Below are positions 49,024 to 57,534 of a stretch of DNA of 64,000 bases, piece by piece. The notes beneath the pieces were generated by a model. That model searched no databases and was not told the origin of the DNA. It saw only the letters and a program-made list of their open reading frames with translations. The stretch's first letter is position 1. Every line of letters starts with the position of its first letter. The stretch lies in contig CAJUDY010000013.1 of the NCBI GenBank assembly GCA_910584945.1, positions 1-64,000 on the forward strand. The letters run 5' to 3'. The position numbers were made by a program, and so were the translations under genes. This stretch comes from an uncultured Lachnospiraceae bacterium (GTDB lineage: Bacteria; Bacillota; Clostridia; Lachnospirales; Lachnospiraceae).

Positions 49024-50976
49024 ATGGAGGAACAAGACAGAATCAAAGGCCGGCCTTCCCGGCTCCGCTTTCCGGATGGCCCGGTAGCAGAAAAAGAAGA
49101 GAATCTTTACTACATTGATCCAAGGCTTCTCGCCTGGGTAAAGAACAATGTGGAAGGCTGTCCGCAGACGCTGGAAGAATTTGCGAAGATTACCCGGCTG
49201 GACCGCTGGCAGGTCAATCGTTCCAAAAGTACGACGGGCTATGGGACGCCGTCCTGGCTGGTGACAAAACGGGGAGATTTTTCTATCATCGGCGAGATGA
49301 AAGAGCTTTTGTATCTCCGCCTGCAGGAGATTGAGATTGAAGATTTTTCATTCCTGCGAAAATGCAGAAAACTTCAGAGGCTGTATCTGCAGCATACCAA
49401 TTTTGCCGATTGCAGTTTGCTGGAGGAACTGACCGACTTGAGAAAGGTGTATCTGCCTCCCCGCAGTCAGCTGATCCATACGGAGGTTCTGGAGCGTCTT
49501 TCAAAAAAAGCAGAGCCAATAGAGATTCAGGCGCCGGAGCCTTTCTATAAGGATGAAGATTTTCAGAACTGTAAAATTGTGGACGGAGCAGAAGCGGCGC
49601 TCTCTTATCAGGGGAACCGGACGGTGCGGTGCGTTTCTGTGGACTTTGCGGGAAAAAAACCTTCCGCCTGGCGCGGGTTTGCCCATGGGGATGAGGACTG
49701 TTGGGGAGACTTGAGTGAGGAAGTCCGGGAAAAGATGATCGAACAGCTTGCCGAAGCGGTTCGTCATGAAAAGGTTCACAGCCTGTTTTTGTCTTTAGAG
49801 CCCTGGGGAGAGGGGCATTATCTGGGCGGAGAATTTGCCGGCGGCTGGGCGGCGCTCTTTTATGACGACAACGATCAGGGAGTCAGTTATTCGGTCTATA
49901 ATGCAGATTATGATACGGTGGAGATTCTGGCTCCGGTAGAGATCGGGGGACAGTCTCCAGTCCCGAAGATGATGGCTCTGGAAGATCTGGAGCTGGCAGC
50001 CAGGATCGTGAGCCATTTCCTGCGGACAGGACAGCTCTGTCCGGGTACCAAGTGGGTAAAAGACGGGGAGGAAGAAGAAAAACAGCCGGATTCGCTGGAA
50101 GCTCCGGCAGAAATCATCTGCATCGGACAGGCGCTTATAGACTGTATCATCCGGGGCAGGGAACCTTACAAGGAAAACGTGGACTGCGCGGAAGAGATCC
50201 TGCTAAATACCGGAGGCGATGCGTTAAACGAAGCCTGCGTTCTGGAAAAGCTTGGCCATCACGCAAAGCTGATCTGCGGGCTGGGACTGGATCTGGCCGG
50301 AGAGCTTGTGCTTAAGAAGGCCGGGAGCAGCGGAGTGGACGTGTCGGAGGTGACCCGGTCGGAACGTCTTACGACTCCCATTGCCAGTCTTACGGTGGGC
50401 AAGGACGGGAGCCGGACGTCCTGCAACAGCCGGGCTACGATGCTGACCGGATTTCTCCCCGAGTTAAAAGAGTTAAAGGGCGTCAAAGTGGTCTCTCTTG
50501 CCAGTCTGTTCCGGGCGCCTCTGGATCAGAAGGACACGATCATCCGTTTGATCAGGCAGGCGAAGATGGCGGGCGCGGTGGTCTGCGCGGATACCAAGAT
50601 TCCGACTTTCCGAAGTCTTTCTCTTGAAGATCTGGAGGAGGTTCTGCCCCTCATCGACTATTTCTTTCCCAATGAAAAAGAGGCGGAATACATGACCGGG
50701 GAGACCGACGAACGGAAGATGGCGGAAGCGCTTCGAAAAACCGGAATCCGGAATGTGATCGTAAAGACCGGGGAGAAGGGCTGCATGGTATGCGGGGAGA
50801 AGGAAGCGTTTCATATGCCTGCGATGGAAGTCCGTGCGGTGGACTCCACCGGGGCGGGGGATAGCTTCGTAGCAGGATTTATCTCCGGCATTCTGGCAGG
50901 CGATTCGCTGAGAGACTGTTGTAAAAGAGGGATCGCCTGTGCGGCGGAATGCGTACAGCGGATGGGCGCTGTATAG
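49024..50976 (+). CDS. leucine-rich N-terminal region fused to a PfkB-family sugar kinase
   Basis: A 650-residue protein with an unusual layout. Residues about 85-150 have leucine-rich repeats (LLYLRLQEIEIEDFSFLRKC, LQRLYLQHTNF). Residues about 175-345 form an unrecognised, aromatic and acidic domain (FAHGDEDCWGDLSEEVREKM, GHYLGGEFAGGW). From residue about 360 a full PfkB kinase follows, with NTGGDALNEA for sugar binding and GAGDS (D613) as the catalytic base. It phosphorylates an unknown sugar or nucleoside, if active. The start at 49024 has GGAGGAG; an upstream TTG lies in the -10. Confidence 0.75.
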   Translation: MEEQDRIKGRPSRLRFPDGPVAEKEENLYYIDPRLLAWVKNNVEGCPQTLEEFAKITRLDRWQVNRSKSTTGYGTPSWLVTKRGDFSIIGEMKELLYLRLQEIEIEDFSFLRKCRKLQRLYLQHTNFADCSLLEELTDLRKVYLPPRSQLIHTEVLERLSKKAEPIEIQAPEPFYKDEDFQNCKIVDGAEAALSYQGNRTVRCVSVDFAGKKPSAWRGFAHGDEDCWGDLSEEVREKMIEQLAEAVRHEKVHSLFLSLEPWGEGHYLGGEFAGGWAALFYDDNDQGVSYSVYNADYDTVEILAPVEIGGQSPVPKMMALEDLELAARIVSHFLRTGQLCPGTKWVKDGEEEEKQPDSLEAPAEIICIGQALIDCIIRGREPYKENVDCAEEILLNTGGDALNEACVLEKLGHHAKLICGLGLDLAGELVLKKAGSSGVDVSEVTRSERLTTPIASLTVGKDGSRTSCNSRATMLTGFLPELKELKGVKVVSLASLFRAPLDQKDTIIRLIRQAKMAGAVVCADTKIPTFRSLSLEDLEEVLPLIDYFFPNEKEAEYMTGETDERKMAEALRKTGIRNVIVKTGEKGCMVCGEKEAFHMPAMEVRAVDSTGAGDSFVAGFISGILAGDSLRDCCKRGIACAAECVQRMGAV

Positions 50977-50996
50977 CAACAAGGATCAGGAAGAAA

Positions 50997-51034
50997 GACC
51001 GAAGCCAGGAAGAGAAAGGCTTCGGTCGTTTTTT
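50997..51034 (+). terminator. terminator after the fusion kinase
   Basis: A perfect GACCGAAGCC / GGCTTCGGTC stem (50997-51006 with 51018-51027) followed by six T. Confidence 0.9.
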
Positions 51035-51038
51035 CTGT

Positions 51039-52955
51039 CTATGCGTTTGCGTTCTTTTTCAGAAGGCCCAGAAGCAGAGCGCCCGCGACGGTTCCCACGA
51101 TGAGAGCCGCCAGATACATCACCGCGTTGCCCACCACCGGGACCACGAAGATTCCGCCGTGAGGCGCCATCAGAGTGCATCCAAAGGCCATGGAGAGCGC
51201 GCCTGCGATGGCGGAGCCCACCATACAGGAGGGAAGCACATGGAGTGGATCGGACGCCGCGAAGGGGATCGCTCCCTCGGTGATGAAGGCAAGACCCATG
51301 ATAAAGTTCACCGGGCCGGACTCCCGCTCTTCTTTGGTGAATTTGTTCTTGAACAGCAAGGTTGCAAGGGCGATGGCGCAGGGCGGAACCATACCGCCGA
51401 TCATGACTGCCGCCATAATGTGATAGTTGCCGGCTGCGATGGAAGCAGTGCCGAAGACGTAAGCCGCTTTGTTGAAGGGGCCGCCCATGTCGATGGCCAT
51501 CATGCCTGCCACGACGATGCCCAGAAGAATCCGGCTGGAGCCGCCCATATTGGTCAGGGCTGTATTGAGAGCCGTGTTCAGAGCGCCAATGGGGGGCTCT
51601 ACCAGGAACTGCATGATCAATCCCATAAGAAGAATTCCGCACAGGGGGTATAAAAGTACCGGCGCGATCTTCTCGATGGCCTGGGGAAGTTTGGAAAAGA
51701 CTTTGATCAGGAACAGGATCAGGTAGCCGGCGATAAAGCCCGCGACCAGTGCGCCCAGGAAGCCGGATTTGCCGGCGGAAGCCATCATACCACCCACAAA
51801 GCCCACGGCCAGTCCGGGACGGTCTGCGATGCTCATGGCGATGAAGCCTGCCAGAATCGGAAGCATGAAGCCGAATGCCACATCGCCGATGCCTTTTAAC
51901 GTCGCAGCGGCCGGCGTGATGGTTCCGAAAGCGGATCTTGCTTCATCGGAGAGGGCGTTCACATCCACACAGAGACCGTCGATCAGGAAGGCCAAGGCGA
52001 TGAGGATACCACCGCCTACCACGAAGGGAAGCATGTGGGAGACCCCGTTCATAAGCTGCATATAGAGCTTGTGCCCGATGCTGCCGGAAGCGCTGCCGGG
52101 ATTGGAGGCAGCGGAAGGATTCCCCGCCTGATACACCGGCACGTCCCCGCTCATGGCCCGGGCCACCAGCTGATCCGCCTTGCTGATGCCGTCGGACACC
52201 TGGCATTCAATGAGCTTCTTCCCGTGAAAACGGTCCATGGGCACCTTGGCGTCGGCTGCCACGATGATGCAGTCGGCATCCCGGATCTCCTGGTCCGTCA
52301 GCACATTTTTAGCGCCGCCGGAGCCTCTGGTCTCCACTTTGATAAAGCAGCCCGCCGCTCTGGCCGCCTTTTCCAGTCCTTCCGCCGCCATGTAGGTGTG
52401 CGCGATGCCGGTGGGACAGGAGGTGACCGCCAGGATCTTGAACGCACCCTCGGCTGCCTGGGTGTTCTGGGCTGCCAGCTGATCGTTGAGATCCGGTTTT
52501 TCCGCGTCGGCTTCGTCCACGATCTTTAAAAACTCTTCCACAGTGGAGGCGTTTTTTAAGTTCGCGGAGAAGTTTTCGTCCATCAGGAGCATGGAGAGCT
52601 TGCTCAGCACATCGAGATGCACGTTGTCCTCGGTATTGGGCGCGGCGATCAGGAAGATCAGGTTGACCGGTTCTCCGTCCAGAGAGTCAAAGTCCACGCC
52701 GTCCTTTACCACCATGGCCGCCAGTCCCGGACGGTCGACAAAGGCGCCTTTTCCGTGGGGGATCGCGATTCCCTCACCGATACCGGTGGTGCTTTCTTCT
52801 TCTCTGCGGTAAACCTCCTGGCGGTAAGCCTCCCGGTCGTTGATCTTTCCGCTTTTGATCATCAGGTCCACCATCTGGTCCAGGGCTTCCTGTTTGGAGG
52901 AGGGGGCTCCCGAGAGGGAGACGCTTCTTTGATCCAGTAAATCTGTGATTCTCAT
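51039..52955 (-). CDS. fruA: PTS fructose transporter IIABC
   Basis: A 638-residue three-domain EII. IIA spans residues about 1-150 (GIAIPHGKGA with the phosphohistidine). IIB spans residues about 170-270 (LAVTSCPTGIAHTYMAAEGLE with the phosphocysteine). The IIC membrane part starts around residue 290. It imports fructose as fructose-1-phosphate. It follows fruK after about 41 nt, so the two form an operon. Confidence 0.93.
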   Translation of the reverse strand: MRITDLLDQRSVSLSGAPSSKQEALDQMVDLMIKSGKINDREAYRQEVYRREEESTTGIGEGIAIPHGKGAFVDRPGLAAMVVKDGVDFDSLDGEPVNLIFLIAAPNTEDNVHLDVLSKLSMLLMDENFSANLKNASTVEEFLKIVDEADAEKPDLNDQLAAQNTQAAEGAFKILAVTSCPTGIAHTYMAAEGLEKAARAAGCFIKVETRGSGGAKNVLTDQEIRDADCIIVAADAKVPMDRFHGKKLIECQVSDGISKADQLVARAMSGDVPVYQAGNPSAASNPGSASGSIGHKLYMQLMNGVSHMLPFVVGGGILIALAFLIDGLCVDVNALSDEARSAFGTITPAAATLKGIGDVAFGFMLPILAGFIAMSIADRPGLAVGFVGGMMASAGKSGFLGALVAGFIAGYLILFLIKVFSKLPQAIEKIAPVLLYPLCGILLMGLIMQFLVEPPIGALNTALNTALTNMGGSSRILLGIVVAGMMAIDMGGPFNKAAYVFGTASIAAGNYHIMAAVMIGGMVPPCAIALATLLFKNKFTKEERESGPVNFIMGLAFITEGAIPFAASDPLHVLPSCMVGSAIAGALSMAFGCTLMAPHGGIFVVPVVGNAVMYLAALIVGTVAGALLLGLLKKNANA

Positions 52956-52996
52956 AATGATTCGTTCCTTTCTTTATGTATTGAAATAATCGATGC

Positions 52997-53905
52997 TTAG
53001 CGTGCGATGGATTGATAAACTTGTTCGATCTCTTCTCTGGTTGCCAGAAGGTCGGAGAAGGCGCTTGCGCTGCCGGCGGAGACGCCCATGCGGAAGGCGT
53101 GGAGGAAATCCTGCTTCTGCGTCCAGCCAGCCACAAAGCCTGCCACCATGGAATCTCCCGCGCCCACTGCGTTGACGAGGACGCCCTTTGGCGCCGGCTG
53201 CATGTGGACTTCCCCGTTCTCCGCCGCCAGGACGGCTCCCTGTCCGGCCATGGACACCAGTACGTTCCGGGCGCCCTTCTCTTGGAGCTTTTTCGCGTAG
53301 GGGATGACGTCCTCCCGGGTGGTCAGCGTGACTCCGAAGATCTCTCCCAGTTCATGGTTGTTGGGTTTGATCAGGAAGGGGCGGTACTTCAGCACATTCA
53401 GGAGAAGATCCTTGGTGGCGTCTACCACGAACTGAATCCCGCGTCCGGAGAGGGCGGCCAGGATATCCCGGTAGATGGAATCCGGCATGCTTGTCGGAAT
53501 GCTGCCCGCCAGGATGAGGGTATCCCCTTCGCCCAGCCGGTCAAGCTTCGCCATCAGTTGGTCGACGGCCTCTTGGCTAATCACCGGGCCCTTGCCGTTG
53601 ATCTCTGTTCCGTCAAAATCCTTCATTTTAATGTTGATGCGGGAGCATCCTTCTTCCAGGGTGATGAAGTCGCAGTGAAAACCGATGGCTTTCATCTTTC
53701 GGAGCAGTTCCTCCCCCGTGAAGCCTGCCGCGAATCCCAGAGCCACATTTTCGATGCCCAGGTTCTGAAGTACGGTGGAGACGTTGATGCCTTTGCCGCC
53801 CGGAAGCATCTGTTCTGCGCGGGTGCGGTTGGTCTTTCCCAGTTGAAAATCCTCCACAGATACGATGTAATCCAGAGAAGGATTAAAAGTTACGGTGTAG
53901 ATCAT
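52997..53905 (-). CDS. fruK: 1-phosphofructokinase
   Basis: A 302-residue PfkB-family kinase (MIYTVTFNPSLDYIVSVEDFQLGKTNR, GGKGINVSTVLQNLG, and the GAGDSMVAGF catalytic loop). It phosphorylates fructose-1-phosphate from FruA to fructose-1,6-bisphosphate. Start ATG 53905 has AAAGGGG. It is the first gene of the fru operon with a strong promoter of its own. Confidence 0.93.
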   Translation of the reverse strand: MIYTVTFNPSLDYIVSVEDFQLGKTNRTRAEQMLPGGKGINVSTVLQNLGIENVALGFAAGFTGEELLRKMKAIGFHCDFITLEEGCSRINIKMKDFDGTEINGKGPVISQEAVDQLMAKLDRLGEGDTLILAGSIPTSMPDSIYRDILAALSGRGIQFVVDATKDLLLNVLKYRPFLIKPNNHELGEIFGVTLTTREDVIPYAKKLQEKGARNVLVSMAGQGAVLAAENGEVHMQPAPKGVLVNAVGAGDSMVAGFVAGWTQKQDFLHAFRMGVSAGSASAFSDLLATREEIEQVYQSIAR

Positions 53906-53950
53906 AGATTTCTTCCCCTTTCTATGTTGTCCGTTCTTGATGTTGAACCT

Positions 53951-53981
53951 ATTATATAACCAAATTCGGTCAAAGTCAATC
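53951..53981 (-). promoter_or_regulatory. fru operon promoter with repeated GATTGACT motif
   Basis: On the minus strand TTGACT (53974-53979), 17 nt and TATAAT (53951-53956). The -35 lies in GATTGACT (53974-53981), repeated exactly at 54041-54048, 67 bp upstream. Such repeats fit a FruR-like DeoR operator pair. The AT-rich 53982-54063 holds nothing else. Confidence 0.6.
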
Positions 53982-54072
53982 AAACTAATGCACAAAAATC
54001 TGGATCAAAATTTGTTAAATATTCACAAACATTCAAAATCAGTCAATCTAAGCCACCAATGAAGACAAAAAA

Positions 54073-54096
54073 ACAGGGAGCGTAAGAGCTCCCTGT
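54073..54096 (-). terminator. hsp20 terminator
   Basis: A perfect ACAGGGAGC / GCTCCCTGT stem with a 6-nt loop, followed on the minus strand by seven T. A-tracts on the other side make it possibly bidirectional. Confidence 0.88.
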
Positions 54097-54119
54097 AAAA
54101 AGAGAATAACGTACAAAGA

Positions 54120-54560
54120 TCAGCCTTCAATCAGGATGGTCCTGCTTTCGTTGATCTGGGGCTTTGCGTCCTTCTTGGGAACGGTCAGCTTCAGAACGCC
54201 GTTTTCAAAAGCGGCGTGGATATCTTCCTGAGCGACGTCGTCGCCTACATAGAAGCTCCTCTGATAATGTCCGCTGTACCGTTCCTGACGGATGTATCTG
54301 CTCTTTTCGTCTTTTTCCTCCTCGCTGTTCTGACGGGTGGCCTTGATGGTCAGATAACCGTCTTTTAATTCTGCGTTCAGGTCTTCCTTCCGGAAACCGG
54401 GCAGGTCCAGATCAATCTGGTAGTTGTCGCCGAGATCCTGTACGTCCGCCTTCATGGCCGGAACGCTGCCGATGCGGTTGGGCCGGTAGTAAGAAGAGTT
54501 CGCAAAATCCTCAAAAAAGTCGTCCATAAAGCTTCTTCCAAAAATATCAGTTAATAACAT
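54120..54560 (-). CDS. Hsp20/alpha-crystallin family small heat shock protein
   Basis: A 146-residue chaperone. The alpha-crystallin domain covers residues about 36-135 (MKADVQDLGDNYQIDLDLPGFRKEDLNAELKDGYLTI, FYVGDDVAQEDIHAAFENGVLKLTVPK) with the final IxI-like ILIEG. It binds unfolded proteins without ATP. The start at 54560 has GGAGG about 8 nt upstream. A CIRCE operator overlaps its promoter. Confidence 0.92.
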   Translation of the reverse strand: MLLTDIFGRSFMDDFFEDFANSSYYRPNRIGSVPAMKADVQDLGDNYQIDLDLPGFRKEDLNAELKDGYLTIKATRQNSEEEKDEKSRYIRQERYSGHYQRSFYVGDDVAQEDIHAAFENGVLKLTVPKKDAKPQINESRTILIEG

Positions 54561-54630
54561 GATGCATACCTCCTTGTGTATGGGGCGGATTCCCTTTTGG
54601 AAATCCGGTGTTGTTTTATTTGTTATATAT

Positions 54631-54673
54631 GTTATATAACAAAATATTAGCACTGTCAAGAGGTGAGTGCTAA
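54631..54673 (-). promoter_or_regulatory. hsp20 promoter overlapped by a CIRCE (HrcA) operator
   Basis: TTAGCACT-N10/11-AGTGCTAA at 54647-54673 matches CIRCE (TTAGCACTC-N9-GAGTGCTAA) with one changed base. On the minus strand the perfect -35 TTGACA (54654-54659) lies inside the element and TATAAC (54631-54636) lies 17 nt away. Binding of HrcA would block the promoter. Confidence 0.88.
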
Positions 54674-54964
54674 TTTTTTGTGAAAAAAATGTGAAATCGG
54701 CGGAGATACGGGGTTTCTCGGTATCAGGATTTCCGTAAGAGCCTGATCTTATGACAATTTTATGATAAATCCAAAAAGAAAATACGGATTGAGAGTTTGT
54801 TTCTTTTCATGTGCCGATAACAATATATTAAAATCTGTTGTTTAGCAAAATTTTTATTGTTATAATACAGATAAACATGCAACATTTTTGCAATCCTTTT
54901 CACTCTATATAAATATAGAAATGCATTTCGATTCCGGAAGAGGAATGGGGAGTGAGGTGGAGGA
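54674..54964. other. gene-free divergent region
   Basis: About 290 AT-rich bases between hsp20 and the ECF sigma gene. I see no gene and no clear ECF-type promoter; a TATAAA-like box lies near 54905. The start codon at 54965 has GGAGG. Confidence 0.5.
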
Positions 54965-55450
54965 ATGGAACGCTTTATGGAACTGTACCAGGAGGTATAC
55001 AAGGACCTGTACCGGCTGGCCTATTACTATATGGGCAACGGGGAGGATGCACAGGACATGGTCCAGGATACCGTGCTGGCCGCTTATGCACATTTTCATA
55101 AATTAAAGCAGGAATCCTCCTTTCGCCCATGGATCTTCCGGATTCTGGTGAACCAGTGCAAAAGCAGCTTAAAGAAGCGGGGGAGGCGAACGCTTTTTCT
55201 GGAAGACCTTAAGGATCTGGACCCGGAAAAGACGACAGAGCTGTCTTCTCAGACGGAGGTTCTGGAGCTTTTGAACACTCTGGGGGAGGAAGAGCGGCTG
55301 ATCGTGGTCCTGACCGTATTCGGGGGCTATAAGGGCGAGGAGATCGCCCGGATGCTGAACCGGAAGCACAGCACCGTTCGTTCTAAGTATCAGAGGGCTC
55401 TGAAAAAACTGAGACAAGAGCTGGAGCGGGAAAAGGAGATGCAAAGATGA
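54965..55450 (+). CDS. ECF sigma factor with a beta-propeller partner
   Basis: A 161-residue ECF sigma factor. Region 2 has ELYQEVYKDLYRLAYYYMGNGEDAQDMVQDTVLAAYAHFHKLKQ and region 4 has GEEERLIVVLTVFGGYKGEEIARMLNRKHSTVRSKYQRALKKLRQ. It overlaps the next gene by four bases (ATGA), so the large membrane protein downstream is the likely anti-sigma factor. Confidence 0.87.
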   Translation: MERFMELYQEVYKDLYRLAYYYMGNGEDAQDMVQDTVLAAYAHFHKLKQESSFRPWIFRILVNQCKSSLKKRGRRTLFLEDLKDLDPEKTTELSSQTEVLELLNTLGEEERLIVVLTVFGGYKGEEIARMLNRKHSTVRSKYQRALKKLRQELEREKEMQR

Positions 55451-57534
55451 CAGAAAAGAAAATCGAAGAATTCCTTCGGGAAAAAGGCGGGGAACTTCCC
55501 ATCCCGGAAGAGGTTTCTCCCAAGCGGATGGAGCAGGTACTGAGAGCGCAGAGAAAACGGGGTCTTCAAAAATTCTTCCGATATGCCTCATGGGCGGCGG
55601 CAGCCTGTTTCTTCCTGATCGTCGGAATATTGCTCGATATACAGAAGAGGGAGTTTTTTCCGGAGGAGGCTGGGTCTGTGCAGATGGGAAAAAGGCAGGA
55701 GATCAGAGAAAACCAGACATTTGCAGAGGCGTCGGAGGAAGAACAGGAGCTTCTGGACCTGCCGGATCAGACCTACGAGGAGATCTACGCCTGCCTGTCT
55801 GAACACTGGAAGGCGCAGGATGCTCTGTCCAGAGGAGGCGTCAAAGAGGAAATGGGTCTTTTCAGGGAAGCGGAGGACCTGGCAGACGCGGAGCAGAAGC
55901 TTGCGGCCTCTCCCGAAGCCTTCGGTCAGACCAACCGGCAGGTGCAGACCGTGGACGAGGCGGACCGGATCAAAAATGACGGACGATACCTGTACCAGAT
56001 CGCCAGAAAGGCCATAAAAAAGGAGAATGAAAGCGAAAGCATACAAACGGGGATTCAGATCCTGGACACGAAGGACGGCTTAAAGGAGACGGCATTTCTT
56101 GCGGGATTGGAAGGACTGGAAGAGTTTTATCTGTGGAAGGATCGACTGATCACCATTCAAAATAAATATTATGGTCTGCCCTGCGCCGAGCCGGCCGCAA
56201 AAAAGGGCGCTTATGTGGAAGACATGGCTTTTCTGGAGCAGGGCTATCATGAGATCAGCATCTATCAGGTGACGGATAAGAGCCGTCCCAGGAAGGAGAA
56301 AACCTTCACTCTTCAGGGAACTTACGAAAGCTCCCGGGTGTCCGACGGATATTTTTATGGGATCAGCCGCTTTACGGCCAGGCCCGGGTCCGGGGAGCAG
56401 GATTACGACGCGTATATTCCTTCTGTGGACGGAAAGAGAATGGAGGCGGACCGGATTTACTGCCCGCCGGAGGCCGGCGGAAGCGATTATCTGGTGCTGG
56501 TGTCCATTGATCTGTCAGATCCCTCCGCCCTTGCGGACAGCCGTGCGCTGCTTGCGGGGTCCGGTACTTATTATGTAAACGAGAGTCACATCTATGCCGC
56601 CTGGTATCAGTCGGTTTATGAACAGGAACCTCAAAGAGAAGGAACGATACAAGACCGGACCAGACTTCTGAAGTTCTCCTATCAAAAAGGGCGCTTCTAC
56701 GCCCAAGCAGAGGGGGAGATTCCCGGAAGGCTGAACAATAGCTTTTCTATGGACGAATATCAGGGAAATCTTCGGGCGGCAGTGACCGTGCAGGAATACC
56801 AGGCGAAGGAAGTGATCGACGACCGGACGGGAGAGAGGATTGGCTTTGATTATGGAGAAAGTGCACAAAGCAACGCCCTTTACATCTTAAATCCATCTCT
56901 GGAGCTGGAGGGAAAAGTGGAGGGTCTGGCGAAGGGAGAGACCATTCGCTCCGCCCGTTTCTTTGGAGAGACCGGTTACCTCGTTACCTTCCGACAGACC
57001 GATCCGCTCTTTGCCGTCGACCTGTCCGACCCGGAGCATCCGGAGGTGCTGGGAGAGCTGAAAGTCAGCGGGTTTTCGGAATATCTTCATATTTATGGAG
57101 AAAACCGGCTTTTGGGGATTGGGATGGAAGCGGATGAAGAGACCGGCGTGCAGCAGGGCATGAAACTGTCCATGTTCGACATTTCAGACCCGACAGAGTT
57201 AAAAGAAGTGTCAAGATTGCCCCTTGTGAAATATCATTACAGTGAAGCGCTCTATGAGCACCGGGCGGTGCTCATAGACACAGAAGAAAATATCATTGGT
57301 TTTGAAGCGGAGGGCAGCGACCGGGGAGAATTCTGGAAGGATTACCTTCTGTTCTCCTATGAAGAGGAAGGGTTTGCAGAGACTCTGAAGATAGAGACCA
57401 GGCGCGGAGAAGATGACTACTGCCGCACCCGGGGAACCTTCATCGGCGATACCTTCTACCTTCTCTTTGAAGACGGGGCTGCCCGCGCTTATGACCGGGA
57501 GACCGGAGCGCTGAAGGAAGAGCTGTCACTTTGA
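55447..57534 (+). CDS. membrane-anchored beta-propeller protein (PF09826-like), likely anti-sigma factor
   Basis: A 695-residue protein. The N-terminal 45 residues are cytoplasmic and helical; one span lies at about 46-63. The outer part starts with a linker and the family hallmark QTNRQVQTVDEADRIKNDGRYLYQI near residue 155, followed by about seven beta blades (PF09826). The coupling to an ECF gene and the short cytoplasmic helix suggest that the tail holds the sigma factor and the propeller senses an outer signal. No zinc motif is present. It overlaps the next, opposite gene by nine bases. Confidence 0.75.
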   Translation: MTEKKIEEFLREKGGELPIPEEVSPKRMEQVLRAQRKRGLQKFFRYASWAAAACFFLIVGILLDIQKREFFPEEAGSVQMGKRQEIRENQTFAEASEEEQELLDLPDQTYEEIYACLSEHWKAQDALSRGGVKEEMGLFREAEDLADAEQKLAASPEAFGQTNRQVQTVDEADRIKNDGRYLYQIARKAIKKENESESIQTGIQILDTKDGLKETAFLAGLEGLEEFYLWKDRLITIQNKYYGLPCAEPAAKKGAYVEDMAFLEQGYHEISIYQVTDKSRPRKEKTFTLQGTYESSRVSDGYFYGISRFTARPGSGEQDYDAYIPSVDGKRMEADRIYCPPEAGGSDYLVLVSIDLSDPSALADSRALLAGSGTYYVNESHIYAAWYQSVYEQEPQREGTIQDRTRLLKFSYQKGRFYAQAEGEIPGRLNNSFSMDEYQGNLRAAVTVQEYQAKEVIDDRTGERIGFDYGESAQSNALYILNPSLELEGKVEGLAKGETIRSARFFGETGYLVTFRQTDPLFAVDLSDPEHPEVLGELKVSGFSEYLHIYGENRLLGIGMEADEETGVQQGMKLSMFDISDPTELKEVSRLPLVKYHYSEALYEHRAVLIDTEENIIGFEAEGSDRGEFWKDYLLFSYEEEGFAETLKIETRRGEDDYCRTRGTFIGDTFYLLFEDGAARAYDRETGALKEELSL

